From assembly GCA_015709575.1 (NCBI GenBank), contig CP054190.1:186001-250000 (forward strand): a stretch of 64,000 nucleotides of DNA, written 5' to 3'. A program made the translations under genes and the position numbers. Shown in pieces: positions 28,707-37,804 of this stretch (positions are counted from its first letter, which is position 1; every line of letters begins with the position of its first letter). The DNA comes from Planctomycetia bacterium. Its GTDB lineage: Bacteria; Planctomycetota; Phycisphaerae; UBA1845; Fen-1342. The notes below the pieces were generated by a model. It was not told the origin of the DNA. It saw only the letters and a list, made by a program, of their open reading frames with translations, and did not search any database.

Positions 28707-30833
28707 ATGCACGCCGAAAGCCTGCTGGAACTGCTCAAGAGCCGCTTTTCGACGGCGATCGGCGACATTCTGAATCAGCCGGCGGAGCGGGTTGATCCGG
28801 TGGTGCGGCCGTCGGCGGAGGCGCGCTTCGGCGACTATCAATGCAACGCGGCGATGTCGCTGGCGCGCGCCGCAGGCTGCAAGCCGCGCGAGCTGGCGGA
28901 GCGGATCGTGGCGGGCGTGCGGCTGGAAGATGTCGCGGAACCGCCGGAGATCGCGGGTCCGGGCTTCATCAACGTGCGTTTTCGTGACGCGTATCTCGCG
29001 GCGCGAGTCGCGGGGATTCCGGCCGCGGGGTCGTTGGATCGGTTGGACATTCCGCCGCGGGCCCGGCCGCAGCGCGTGATCGTTGACTACTCCTCGCCCA
29101 ACATCGCCAAGCAGATGCACGTCGGGCACATCCGCAGCACGATCATCGGGGACGTGTTTGCGCGGGTGCTGGCGTTTCTCGGCGACGACGTGATCCGCCA
29201 GAATCACGTCGGCGACTGGGGCACGCAGATGGGGATGGTGATCCTGGGGATCTGGCACGTGTTCCGGCTCGACGCGGAGGAGCGCGTCACGGACGCCGCG
29301 GCACTGGTTCGGCACTTTGAGGACGCCGCGGCCGCGGTGGGGGCGAATGCCGAGCCGGGTGCGCGGCGCACGCGGCTGGCGGCGCTGGCGGAGGAGATGT
29401 CGCAAGCGTTGTCGAAGGAGCGGTCGGGGCGATGGGGCGCGTGGCTGGGTGAGTTCGAGGCGGGACGGACGCGGATCGCACCGACGCTGGACGTGCTGAC
29501 CAGCGCGTATCGCTTTGTGAACGCGGTGGAGGACGCGCCGGAGTCGGGGGGGATCGGTGTGGCGGATCCGCTGCGTTCGCGGCCGGTGCCGCTGGCCCGG
29601 CTGTCGAATCACATTGTGGCGGAGATGCTGCACGCCCGTCACGCGGAGGAGCTGCACGCCTGGCGCATCGCCCGCGAGGTGAGCCTGCGCGAGACGCAGC
29701 ACATGTACGACCGACTGGGGGTGCTGCTGCGGCCGGAGGACGTGTGCGGCGAGAGCTTTTATCACGACCGGCTGGAAGGCACGGTGGCCGAGCTGCGGTC
29801 GCGGCTGACGGAGCGCGACGCGTCGCGGCCGGCGTCGGCGCCGTACGGTGTGGTGCGCGACGACCAGGGGGCGGTGTGCGTGTTTCTTTATGATGAGACG
29901 CACCAGCCGCTGTTCAAGAACCCCGAGGGCGAGCCGCTGCCGCTGCTGATCCGCAAGAGCGACGGGGCGTTTCTGTATGCGACCACCGATCTTGCGGCGG
30001 TGCGCTACAGGATTGAGGAGCTCGGCGCGCGGCGGCTGATTTACGTCACGGATGCGCGGCAGGTGCAGCACTTCCGGCAGTTCTTCGCCGCAGCGCGGGC
30101 GGTGGGCTGGGCCTGTCACGAGGTGTCGCTCGAGCACGTCACCTTCGGCAGCGTGATGGGGGAGGATCGCCGTCCGCTCAAGACGCGCAGCGGATCGACG
30201 ATCCGCCTGTCGGAGCTGCTGGACGAAGCGGAAGAGCGCGTCGCGGCGGTGATCCGAGAGCGGCAAAGCGCGCTCGAAGCGACTGCGCCGGCCTTGCCGG
30301 AGGAAGAGCTGCGCACGCTGGCGCGCGCGATCGGCGTCGCGGCGGTGAAGTACGCCGACCTGAAGAACGATCGCAACAGCGATTACGTTTTCAGTTGGGA
30401 CAAGATGGTGGCGCTGCAAGGCAACACCGCGCCGTACCTGCTGTATGCGTACGCGCGGCTGCGCTCGATCCTGCGCGAAGCGGGGGCCGACGCGGAGCCG
30501 GATGCTCTCTATGCGAGCGATGCGACGCCGGCCGCTTCCGCGGGCGCTGCGCCGGTGAGACTGGATCATTCGACCGAGCGGGCGCTGGCGCTGCGGCTGC
30601 TGCGGTTCCGCGAGGCGCTGGCGGTCGTGGCGGCGGACCTATCGCCGCACGTGCTGTGTACGTACGTGTACGACCTGTCGGCTGACCTGACGCAGTTTTA
30701 TGAAGCCTGCCCGGTGCTCAAGGCGCCGGATGCCGCGACCCGCCGCAGCCGCTTGCGGTTGTGCGACCTGGCCGCCCGCACGCTGAGACTGGCGCTGGAG
30801 CTGCTGGGGATCCGGGCGATCGAGCGAATCTGA
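28707..30833 (+). CDS. argS: Arginyl-tRNA synthetase, extended form
   Basis: The protein has 708 residues and starts at ATG 28707 after GAGG. It attaches arginine to tRNA-Arg. The N-terminal additional domain covers ~1-115, then 'VIVDYSSPNIAKQMHVGHIRS' carries the HVGH class I signature at 138-141. The expected KMSKS-like region is 'RRPLKTRSGSTIRL' near ~490. The C-terminal anticodon-binding domain contains 'LLRFREALAVVAADLSPH' and 'FYEACPVL'. Usual length is 550-590; the extra residues lie mainly in a ~100-residue insertion at ~195-305, between the HIGH-bearing half-domain and the rest of the catalytic domain. It converges on copA with seven bases between stops. Confidence 0.95.
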   Translation: MHAESLLELLKSRFSTAIGDILNQPAERVDPVVRPSAEARFGDYQCNAAMSLARAAGCKPRELAERIVAGVRLEDVAEPPEIAGPGFINVRFRDAYLAARVAGIPAAGSLDRLDIPPRARPQRVIVDYSSPNIAKQMHVGHIRSTIIGDVFARVLAFLGDDVIRQNHVGDWGTQMGMVILGIWHVFRLDAEERVTDAAALVRHFEDAAAAVGANAEPGARRTRLAALAEEMSQALSKERSGRWGAWLGEFEAGRTRIAPTLDVLTSAYRFVNAVEDAPESGGIGVADPLRSRPVPLARLSNHIVAEMLHARHAEELHAWRIAREVSLRETQHMYDRLGVLLRPEDVCGESFYHDRLEGTVAELRSRLTERDASRPASAPYGVVRDDQGAVCVFLYDETHQPLFKNPEGEPLPLLIRKSDGAFLYATTDLAAVRYRIEELGARRLIYVTDARQVQHFRQFFAAARAVGWACHEVSLEHVTFGSVMGEDRRPLKTRSGSTIRLSELLDEAEERVAAVIRERQSALEATAPALPEEELRTLARAIGVAAVKYADLKNDRNSDYVFSWDKMVALQGNTAPYLLYAYARLRSILREAGADAEPDALYASDATPAASAGAAPVRLDHSTERALALRLLRFREALAVVAADLSPHVLCTYVYDLSADLTQFYEACPVLKAPDAATRRSRLRLCDLAARTLRLALELLGIRAIERI

Positions 30834-30840
30834 AACGCCT

Positions 30841-33207
30841 TCAGGCGGAATGCAACGCGGCCGGCGCCGCGTGCTGGCCGGCGACGGCAGTTTCCGGGCG
30901 GAGCCGGTCTCCCCGCCAGCGCGCCAAGCGCAGCGAGTTGAGCACGACCGTGAGCGAGCTGATGGACATCGCCGCCGCCGCGACGGCGGGCGGGACGTTT
31001 GCAAAGAAGGCTAGCGGCAGCATCAGCGCGTTGTAGCCGAACGCCCAGACAAGATTCTGTCGCATCACGCGCACGCTGCGCCGCGCCAGTTCCAGCACCT
31101 CCGCCACCCCCCGCGGCGAAGCGCCGACCAGGCAGATGTCCGACGCTTCGCGCGCGATGTCCGCGCCCGTTCCGATTGCGATTCCGACGTCCGCCACCGC
31201 CAGCGCCGGCGCATCGTTGATCCCGTCACCGACCATCGCGACCGGTCGCCCGCCGCGGCCGGCCTCCTGAACCCGCGCCACCTTCTCTTCCGGCGACAAC
31301 TCGGCGTCAAAGGCGTCCACGCGCAGCGCCTCGGCCAGTACGGCCACGGCCGAGCGTCGATCGCCGGAGAGTATCTGTGTTCGCAGTCCGAGCGCGCGGA
31401 GGCGTTCGAGGGCGGCGGCCGCGTCGGGGTGTGGTGGATCATGCAGCACAAACACACCAATCGGCGCAGCGTTGCGCGCCAGCCACACCAGCGCCGAGCC
31501 GTCGGCGGTCAGCGCGTCCGCGCGGCCCTCCCATGCCGCCGTCGTCACGCCCTGGTCGCGCAGCCAGCGGGCGCTGCCCAGCAGCAGCGTCGATGCGCCG
31601 ACCGCCGCCCCCTCTGGAGCCGCCCCGTTGTGCGGCGGCGCAGCGGCCCGATCGGCCGATGATGATGGCTCGCCTTGTGGCGGCGTTGCCTGATCCGCCG
31701 GGCCGAATTGTGCCAGGACGCCGAGTCCCGCGCGGGCCTCAAACCGCGCCGGTGTGGCGAGCGCCAGCCCCGCGTCCTGCGCGGCCGTGGCGATCGCCTG
31801 CGAGAGCGGGTGTTCGCTGAAGCGCCCCGCCGCGGCGCCCAGTCGCAGCAGCTCCATCTGCGAGATGCCGGCGAGTGGCTCGATTCGCGTCAGACGCGGC
31901 CTGCCGAGCGTCAGTGTCCCGGTCTTGTCAATCAGCACCGTACCGACTCGCGCCGCCGCCTCGAGCGCGCCGGCGGTGCGCACGAGGATGCCGCGCCGCG
32001 CCGCCGTGCTGACCGAGACCAGCACCGCTGTTGGAATCGCCAGCCCCAGCGCACACGGGCAGGCGACCACCAGCACCGCCACCGTGCGCTCGAGCGCCGC
32101 ATCCGCTCCCGCCCCGCGGAGGACGTGAAACACGGCCGTGCTCACACCCAGCGCGAGAACCAGCGGAACGAACACCGCGGCCACGCGGTCGGCCAGCCGC
32201 TGCCAGGGCGTGCGCGACGCCTGTGCCATCTCAGCCAGCCGGGCGATGCGGGCCGCGCTGGAATCCGCGCCGGTTGCCAGCGCGGTCGCCTCCGCCGTGC
32301 CGGCCACGACGCGCGTTCCGCTGCGCACGGTTTCGCCCGCGCCGCGCTCGGCCGGCAGGCTCTCGCCCGTTAGTGCGGATTCATCAATCGAGACGGCGCC
32401 GCTCGTGATCCGCCCATCGACCGGCACGGGTTGATCGGCGATGAGTCGGAAGCGCATGCCCGGCACGATCCGATCAACCGGCTCGGGCGAAGCCGCGCCA
32501 TCCGCGTCGATGATCCAGGCGGTTTGGGGGACACGCGCCGCCAGCAGTCGGAGTGATTCGCCCGCCTGCCCGCGGGCGCGCTGTTCCAGGTGTTTTCCGA
32601 GCGCCACGAGCAGCACGATCATCACAGCCGCGTCGAAGTGCATGATCTCCGGTCGTCCGGTGGCCGCCCCTACGACGCCGGCGGCATACGCCGTGATCGT
32701 GCCCAGCGCCACCAGCGTGTCCATGTTGGCCCGCAGCGCCCCCGCCGCCCGCAGCGCGCCGCGGAACATCTCCGCGCCGGCGACCCACAGCACGGCCGTT
32801 GCAAGTCCCGCCTGGAGCGGGAGCCAAGCGCCATGATGCTGCCCATGCGCTGGAAGAACGTGGGTGACCAGGATCGGGGCGCCGAGTCCGACGGCGATCA
32901 ACAGTCGGATCAGATCGGCCTGCTGCCGCGCAGTGCTGGCCTCGGCAGCATCGGCCCCAGCCCCGCCGGGCCGGGTCGCGTCGTTCATTGGCGTGTCGTA
33001 GCCGGCGGATCGAATGGCGGCCCGGATGAGATCGCGCGGCGGCGGGCCGGCGCGGGTCTGCACCAGCACGCGGCCAGTGGGCAGGCTGGCGACCGCGTTG
33101 ACAACGCCGGGCACGCGCCGGACGGCGGCCTCGACGGCGGAGGTGCAGCCGGCGCAATGCATGCCGGACACGGGGATGGAGATGGAATCGGTTTCCGGCC
33201 GGGGCAT
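30841..33207 (-). CDS. copA: Copper-translocating P1B-type ATPase (CopA-like)
   Basis: The 788-residue protein pumps Cu(I) (or Ag) out of the cytoplasm using ATP. An N-terminal heavy-metal-binding domain has GMHCAGC (C18, C21). The transmembrane metal site CPC is at 383-385 ('VVACPCALG'). Phosphorylation motif DKTGT begins at D427, the HP motif is 'SEHPLSQAI' and the hinge is 'GDGINDAPALA'. Eight membrane segments can be placed, six before and two after the soluble domains. The ATG at 33207 is only six bases from a TACAAT box, which suggests a leaderless transcript. No copZ, cueR or csoR is adjacent. A pre-hinge Pro/Ala-rich insert (~500-545) lies in the nucleotide-binding domain. Confidence 0.94.
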   Translation of the reverse strand: MPRPETDSISIPVSGMHCAGCTSAVEAAVRRVPGVVNAVASLPTGRVLVQTRAGPPPRDLIRAAIRSAGYDTPMNDATRPGGAGADAAEASTARQQADLIRLLIAVGLGAPILVTHVLPAHGQHHGAWLPLQAGLATAVLWVAGAEMFRGALRAAGALRANMDTLVALGTITAYAAGVVGAATGRPEIMHFDAAVMIVLLVALGKHLEQRARGQAGESLRLLAARVPQTAWIIDADGAASPEPVDRIVPGMRFRLIADQPVPVDGRITSGAVSIDESALTGESLPAERGAGETVRSGTRVVAGTAEATALATGADSSAARIARLAEMAQASRTPWQRLADRVAAVFVPLVLALGVSTAVFHVLRGAGADAALERTVAVLVVACPCALGLAIPTAVLVSVSTAARRGILVRTAGALEAAARVGTVLIDKTGTLTLGRPRLTRIEPLAGISQMELLRLGAAAGRFSEHPLSQAIATAAQDAGLALATPARFEARAGLGVLAQFGPADQATPPQGEPSSSADRAAAPPHNGAAPEGAAVGASTLLLGSARWLRDQGVTTAAWEGRADALTADGSALVWLARNAAPIGVFVLHDPPHPDAAAALERLRALGLRTQILSGDRRSAVAVLAEALRVDAFDAELSPEEKVARVQEAGRGGRPVAMVGDGINDAPALAVADVGIAIGTGADIAREASDICLVGASPRGVAEVLELARRSVRVMRQNLVWAFGYNALMLPLAFFANVPPAVAAAAMSISSLTVVLNSLRLARWRGDRLRPETAVAGQHAAPAALHSA

Positions 33208-33821
33208 GTCGGGATTGTAGTGCGGGGTTGGCAGGACACTTGGCGACTCCCCTAACTGAAGGTGGTTCAGAGTCAATCCCGCCGCGGACCGCCGACCCGG
33301 TCTGCCCAGAGTGTTGCCGCCGGGACACGTTTCCGCGGCCGCCCGGCTCTCTGCCGAACAGCCCGCCATAGCCCCCGGACACGCGCTTTGACAACGATTC
33401 GCGTCATTTTGCGCCGTTCAACGCCCGGACGCGCCGGGTCGCGCTCGTATGGCGTGCGTCGCGGCGGGTGGGGCGTGTGCACCAGGTCAGTCCGCCCCGG
33501 CGGATGGGATGGGCCCGGCGCTCGGAGCGACCATTCCCGGGATGGCCGCGCCATCGGTAACGGGGGGCATCGCCCGGCTGGCGGACAAGCTCCAGATCGG
33601 GCGTTGCGGACCCGCTATCCGGTGACTACACTGCCCGCCGCAACAGGCGGCCCGGGCCGGCCGCACGGAGAGCAATCCCGAGCCACGAAGTCCTCAAACC
33701 CTCATCCCGAGATCGAAGCTGATCGGTCGGGATGGTGACGAGCCGACGCCGCGTCCGGGCGACGCGCGACCGGCAGGTGCAGCGCGAGTGCGTTGCATCG
33801 AACCCGCGGAGGTAATCCCCG
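33208..33821. other. Divergent intergenic region between copA and the secretin
   Basis: About 610 bases with no convincing gene. A TACAAT at 33219-33214 (minus strand) is a candidate -10 for copA, and a TACACT at 33627-33632 (plus strand) is a candidate for the secretin, 189 bases before its start. No repeat module or terminator was seen. Confidence 0.5.
33214..33219 (-). promoter_or_regulatory. Candidate -10 box (TACAAT) implying a leaderless copA transcript
   Basis: The hexamer ends six bases before the copA ATG, so transcription starting at the usual distance would begin at or next to the start codon. No Shine-Dalgarno-like sequence precedes that ATG, which agrees with leaderless translation. 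Confidence 0.4.
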
Positions 33822-36761
33822 ATGACGACGGTTGGACGGTTCACCCGAACGTGCGCGATCCTGCTCGCGATGACGGCCGCTGCGACGGCGCTGGGTCAGA
33901 ACGCCGACATGAAGAAGGCGGTTGACCTGTTCGATCAGCAGGAATACGCCGCGGCACAGGAAGTGCTGCTCAAGATCGATCCCGCGAAGCTCGACGACGC
34001 CGAGAAGGCCGAGCGCGAGCAGATGCTCAAGCAACTGCCCGAGGCGGTGGCCGCCGCCAAGAAGAGCGAGCAGGATTACGCCGACGCGGAAGCGGCGCTG
34101 GGCGCCGGGGAACTGGACAAGGCCGAGGGGCTGTACGTCGCGGTCGCGCGCAACACCTACGCCCGCACACAGATGCGCAACGACGCCGCGGCCGCGATCG
34201 AGCAGATCGCCGAGAAGCGGCGCCTGGCGGCGGCGGCCGAGCCTGTCGCGGTGGCCGAGCCAGCGCCCGTCGGCAGCGTGAACGAGGCGCCGCCCAAGAC
34301 TGAGCCGCAGCCGCTGACCGTGGTGACGGAGATGCAGGCGCGCGACTCGCTGCTCTGGCAGCGGGCCGAGGCGGTGCTGGCCGAGATGACGCTGAAGGTT
34401 CGCGAGGCTTCCGCCGCCCGGGCGTGGAGCGACGCGTACCAGTACTACGGCTATGCCGAGCAGACGGTGGAATCGGCGCGGGCCTATGCCGAGCCGGTGT
34501 CGAAGTACGAGGCCGCGCGGGTGCGCCTGGGCGCGCTGAAAGCCGAGCTGGACGACGCCAAGCGCGCCGCCGATCGGCAGGACGCGGAAGCGCAGCGGGC
34601 CGAGGTGGCTGAGCGGCAGCGCGTGCGGATGGAGATTTACGAGCGCCAGAAGCGCGAGCAGCTCGAGCAGTTGTTCAACCAGGCGGCCCAGCTGCGCCGC
34701 GAGCAGCGCCTGGCCGAGGCGATTCACGTTCTGCGCGAGATCCTGGTGATCGATCCGGGCAACGAGAAGGCCCAGAATCAGCTTGAAATCTACCAGGACA
34801 TGGAGTCGCTGATGATCGATCAGCGCTCGCTGGACGCCGACGCGCGGCGCGAGGCGCGCAATGCGCTGGTGAAGGCCCAGGAGGCCAAGATCGCCTGGGA
34901 CTACACCATGCTCTACCCGAAGAACTGGCTGCAGATCACCGCCCGGCGAGCAGGGGCAGGGGTCGGGCGGCTGTCCGGCAGCGAGGAAGACGCCGAGCTA
35001 AACCGGGCGCTGAACGAGGAACTAGCCGAGATCACATTCAGCGACACGCCGCTGGAGCTGGCGATCGGCCGTCTGAAGGAGGATCGCCAGATCAACATCT
35101 CGGTGGACTGGTCCGACCTGGAAGCGGTGGGGATTCAGCGTGACAAGCCGGTGTCGCTGTCCTTCACGCGCATCGCGCTGGGGCGGGTGCTTAAGGAAAT
35201 CGTGGACCAGGTGTCACAGGATGCCCCGATCGCCTATCGCATCGTGGATGGCGTGGTGCGAATCGCGACCCGCGACAAGCTGGACAACGAGAAGTACGCC
35301 CTGTTGTACGACGTGCGCGATCTGATCGTCAGCATCCCGCGCTTCGTCAACGCGCCGAAGGTGGACCAGACCGCGATCGTCAACAACGCGTCGCTCTTCG
35401 GCGGCGCAAGCTCCCGGAACAGCCTGTTCGCCGACGGCGACGGCCGCATGCCCGAGGATGACAACGTCGAGCACACCGGCATCGGCGACCCGCGAGAGAT
35501 CGCCCGCCTGCTGGACGTGATCCGCAGCGTCGTCGCCCCGGATTCATGGCGCGAGACGGGCACCGGCGACGGCTCGCTCCGCGAGCTCAACGGCAACATC
35601 GTCGTCTACAACACGTCGGATGCGCACCAGCAGGTCTCGAACCTGCTGCGCCAGTTGCGCGAGTCGCGGGCGCTGCAGGTGGCGATCGAGACGCGCTTCC
35701 TCACCGTGTCAAACAATTACCTTGAGGAAATCGGTGTAGACATCGACTTCGTTCTCAACAGCGCGACGGCCGACTTTGACCGGGCGTTCACCAGCGGCGC
35801 GGGCGGCGTCCCGGTGCCGCTGTTCGATCCCTACAGCGGTGCGCCGCTGCTGATCCCGCGCGGCTCGTCCAGCGCGGGCTTCCTGCCGGCCATTCCGCCG
35901 GTGGGCGTGCCGCTCACGCCGGGGCGGGCGATTCTGCAGCCCTACGGAAACGTCGCCTCCGTTCCGCAGACTACCGGCGTCTCGCCGCACTTCAACAACT
36001 TCACGCCGGTGCCGGTGCAGACCGGGTCGCTGCCGCTCACCAGCCCGCGAAACGTCAATACCGGCGTCCCGGGGTCATTCGCCGAGCGAGCCGGCCTTAA
36101 CCCGGCGCTGAACGTGTCGGGCTCGTTCCTGGACAACCTGCAGGTGGACTTCCTGATCCGCGCCACCACGGCGAATCAGCGCTCCAGCGTCGTGCAGGCG
36201 CCGCGACTGATGATGTTCAACGGCCAGCGCGCGAATATCAGCGTGGGCCGCAATCAACAGTATGTGTCCAGCGTCCGGCCGCAGTTGGCCGAAGGCGTGG
36301 TCGGCTTCACGCCGATCGCCGCCAACGCCTTCAGCGGCACGTCGCTCGACGTGGAGGGCGTCATCAGCGCGGATCGCAAGTACGTGACCGTCACGGTGCG
36401 CACCGCACAGCTCAAGGAGCCGCGCTTCACCGACTTTGAAGTGCAGCGCGCGTCGGGTAACTCGCCGGGCGTGTTCATCCGCCTGCTGGACCAGGAGACG
36501 ACGTCGATCAACACGACGGTCTCGATCCCCGACGGCGGCACGGTGCTGATGGGCGGTCTCAAGCAGGTCGGCGAGATCGAAGTTGAGGCCGGCATCCCGG
36601 TGCTCAGCAAGATCCCGGTCCTCAAGCGCGCCTTTACGAACTCGACGACGGTGAAGGACACGCAGACACTGCTGATCCTGATGAAGGCGATGATCGTGAT
36701 TCAGAAGGAAGCGGAGGACGAGGCCTTCCCGACCATGTCCACGGGCGATTTCGCGGGCTAA
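33822..36761 (+). CDS. Stand-alone secretin (GspD/PilQ-like) outer-membrane channel
   Basis: The protein has 979 residues from ATG 33822 after GGAGG. A signal peptide of ~25 residues is followed by TPR-like helical repeats and a long coiled coil (~250-330). An N0/STN-like domain lies near ~405-490 ('TFSDTPLELAIGRLKED', 'VLKEIVDQVSQDAPIAYRIVDGVVRI'). The secretin domain fills the C-terminal third: 'VAIETRFLTVSNNYLEEIGVD', 'VVQAPRLMMFNGQRANISVG' and 'SIPDGGTVLMGGLKQ' followed by 'IPVLSKIPVLKRAF'. Secretins form ring channels for type II secretion or type IV pili. No ATPase, inner-membrane or pseudopilin gene is nearby. The long periplasmic helical N-terminus is unlike a classical GspD and seems lineage-specific. 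Confidence 0.9.
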   Translation: MTTVGRFTRTCAILLAMTAAATALGQNADMKKAVDLFDQQEYAAAQEVLLKIDPAKLDDAEKAEREQMLKQLPEAVAAAKKSEQDYADAEAALGAGELDKAEGLYVAVARNTYARTQMRNDAAAAIEQIAEKRRLAAAAEPVAVAEPAPVGSVNEAPPKTEPQPLTVVTEMQARDSLLWQRAEAVLAEMTLKVREASAARAWSDAYQYYGYAEQTVESARAYAEPVSKYEAARVRLGALKAELDDAKRAADRQDAEAQRAEVAERQRVRMEIYERQKREQLEQLFNQAAQLRREQRLAEAIHVLREILVIDPGNEKAQNQLEIYQDMESLMIDQRSLDADARREARNALVKAQEAKIAWDYTMLYPKNWLQITARRAGAGVGRLSGSEEDAELNRALNEELAEITFSDTPLELAIGRLKEDRQINISVDWSDLEAVGIQRDKPVSLSFTRIALGRVLKEIVDQVSQDAPIAYRIVDGVVRIATRDKLDNEKYALLYDVRDLIVSIPRFVNAPKVDQTAIVNNASLFGGASSRNSLFADGDGRMPEDDNVEHTGIGDPREIARLLDVIRSVVAPDSWRETGTGDGSLRELNGNIVVYNTSDAHQQVSNLLRQLRESRALQVAIETRFLTVSNNYLEEIGVDIDFVLNSATADFDRAFTSGAGGVPVPLFDPYSGAPLLIPRGSSSAGFLPAIPPVGVPLTPGRAILQPYGNVASVPQTTGVSPHFNNFTPVPVQTGSLPLTSPRNVNTGVPGSFAERAGLNPALNVSGSFLDNLQVDFLIRATTANQRSSVVQAPRLMMFNGQRANISVGRNQQYVSSVRPQLAEGVVGFTPIAANAFSGTSLDVEGVISADRKYVTVTVRTAQLKEPRFTDFEVQRASGNSPGVFIRLLDQETTSINTTVSIPDGGTVLMGGLKQVGEIEVEAGIPVLSKIPVLKRAFTNSTTVKDTQTLLILMKAMIVIQKEAEDEAFPTMSTGDFAG

Positions 36762-37122
36762 GCCCGGAGCTCCGCCGCGCAAGGGTTACGCACCACGGTC
36801 GCGATCCGATCGCGTGAGCCAACAGATCCCTCGGGCAGCCGGTGACGCTTGTCGCCGGCTGCCGGCGTTATGGGGGTGGGGCCTGACGCGCGCACGTGTA
36901 CGGCGTCGGTGTGTGGGCGCGCATGCGGACGCCTGATGCCGCGATGGCAGGTCATCCGGGCGCGGGGACCGTCCGTGTCGCACTGAAAATCCCATCCAAA
37001 GGTCGGATTGTGAATCGCGGTCCGTCGCCGCATGATTGGCGACGTGGGCCGCGCGACGCGAGCGGCGTGCGCGGAGCCGCGGAATGCTGTGCGGGAGAGG
37101 GGCAATCGCATCCGCCGGTCGT
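36762..37122. other. Convergent gap between the secretin and LuxR-type genes
   Basis: This 361-base gap has the 13-bp hairpin near its left end. I see no gene and none of the other repeat families. Confidence 0.5.
36834..36863. terminator. Stable hairpin after the secretin, no T-run
   Basis: The arms GGCAGCCGGTGAC and GTCGCCGGCTGCC form a 13-bp stem (one G-T pair) with loop GCTT, 73 bases after the secretin stop. No T-run follows, so it may act as a factor-dependent terminator or as mRNA 3'-end protection. Confidence 0.45.
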
Positions 37123-37677
37123 TCAGGAACCAGCGCGCGAGCGATGGGGGCGCCGGCGAGCGCCGCGATCGGAAGTTTCGTTCTCGGCGGAAGCGCTCGT
37201 AGCGCCGACGCGATCGGCGGAAGCATGGAAAGTGGCGGCCGCGACCGCGGCGCGGTTGGGCAGGCCGGTTTTCACCAGGATGCGGTGCACATGATCCTTT
37301 ACCGTCGACAGCGCGATGTGCAGCCGCCCGGCGATCTGCTTGTTGCTCAGCCCGTCGGCGACCAGCTCGGCGATCTCCATCTCGCGGCGCGAGAGCACTC
37401 GCAGTGGGCCCGCGTCACTCTCCGACACGCCGGCAGCCCGGGCGCCGCCGTCGGACGACGCGGGTGCGTGCAGGACGACCATCGGCTGGCCGAGCGCCTC
37501 GGTCGCCGCGAAGTCGATCGTGACGCCACAGCCGCCGCCCAGTTCGTCCGCAAGTTCCAGAATCGTGCCGCGCGGCACGGGCTTGCGATGATCGCCGCCC
37601 AGCCCCGCCACGAGGCGGCGCAGCCGTCGCAGGGCGTCATCATCCAGATTGGGAAAAAATCCCGGCACCGCGTTCAC
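37123..37677 (-). CDS. LuxR/GerE-type helix-turn-helix transcriptional regulator without receiver domain
   Basis: The 184-residue protein starts at a GTG at 37677 with no strong ribosome site; a GTG at 37668 is an alternative. The C-terminal half has a GerE helix-turn-helix: 'LSRREMEIAELVADGLSNKQ' followed by 'IAGRLHIALSTVKDHVHRIL'. The N-terminal ~95 residues lack the phospho-acceptor Asp pattern of a receiver domain and resemble a short sensor-type region ('ILELADELGGGCGVTIDF'). It probably regulates transcription, with the signal unknown. The C-terminal ~25 residues are basic. A shared AT-rich island at 37780-37790 holds candidate -10 boxes for this gene and for the divergent NTF2-like gene. 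Confidence 0.8.
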   Translation of the reverse strand: MNAVPGFFPNLDDDALRRLRRLVAGLGGDHRKPVPRGTILELADELGGGCGVTIDFAATEALGQPMVVLHAPASSDGGARAAGVSESDAGPLRVLSRREMEIAELVADGLSNKQIAGRLHIALSTVKDHVHRILVKTGLPNRAAVAAATFHASADRVGATSASAENETSDRGARRRPHRSRAGS

Positions 37678-37779
37678 CCCGCAAATCGCGAGTCTCTTCC
37701 AACGACGCTCGGGTCGGACCGGCGTACGGTCTGACCCGCTTCGGAGAATCCCCCCGCAAGTGCGGAGCGGGATGCACCA

Positions 37780-37790
37780 ATTCTATCATA
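37780..37790. promoter_or_regulatory. AT-rich island with overlapping divergent -10 candidates
   Basis: The plus strand reads TATCAT (37784-37789) and the minus strand TATGAT (37790-37785) and TAGAAT (37785-37780). The island lies between the divergent LuxR-type and NTF2-like genes in otherwise GC-rich DNA. Confidence 0.35.
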
Positions 37791-37804
37791 AGTGGAGCAG
37801 CAAC

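Noticed and set aside
33262..33738. 158-residue frame in the copA/secretin gap
   Set aside because: Arg/Gly/Ser-rich, no start signal and no recognisable domain.
33822..36761. Complete type II secretion or type IV pilus cluster
   Set aside because: Only the secretin is present; no ATPase, assembly platform or pilin gene is adjacent.
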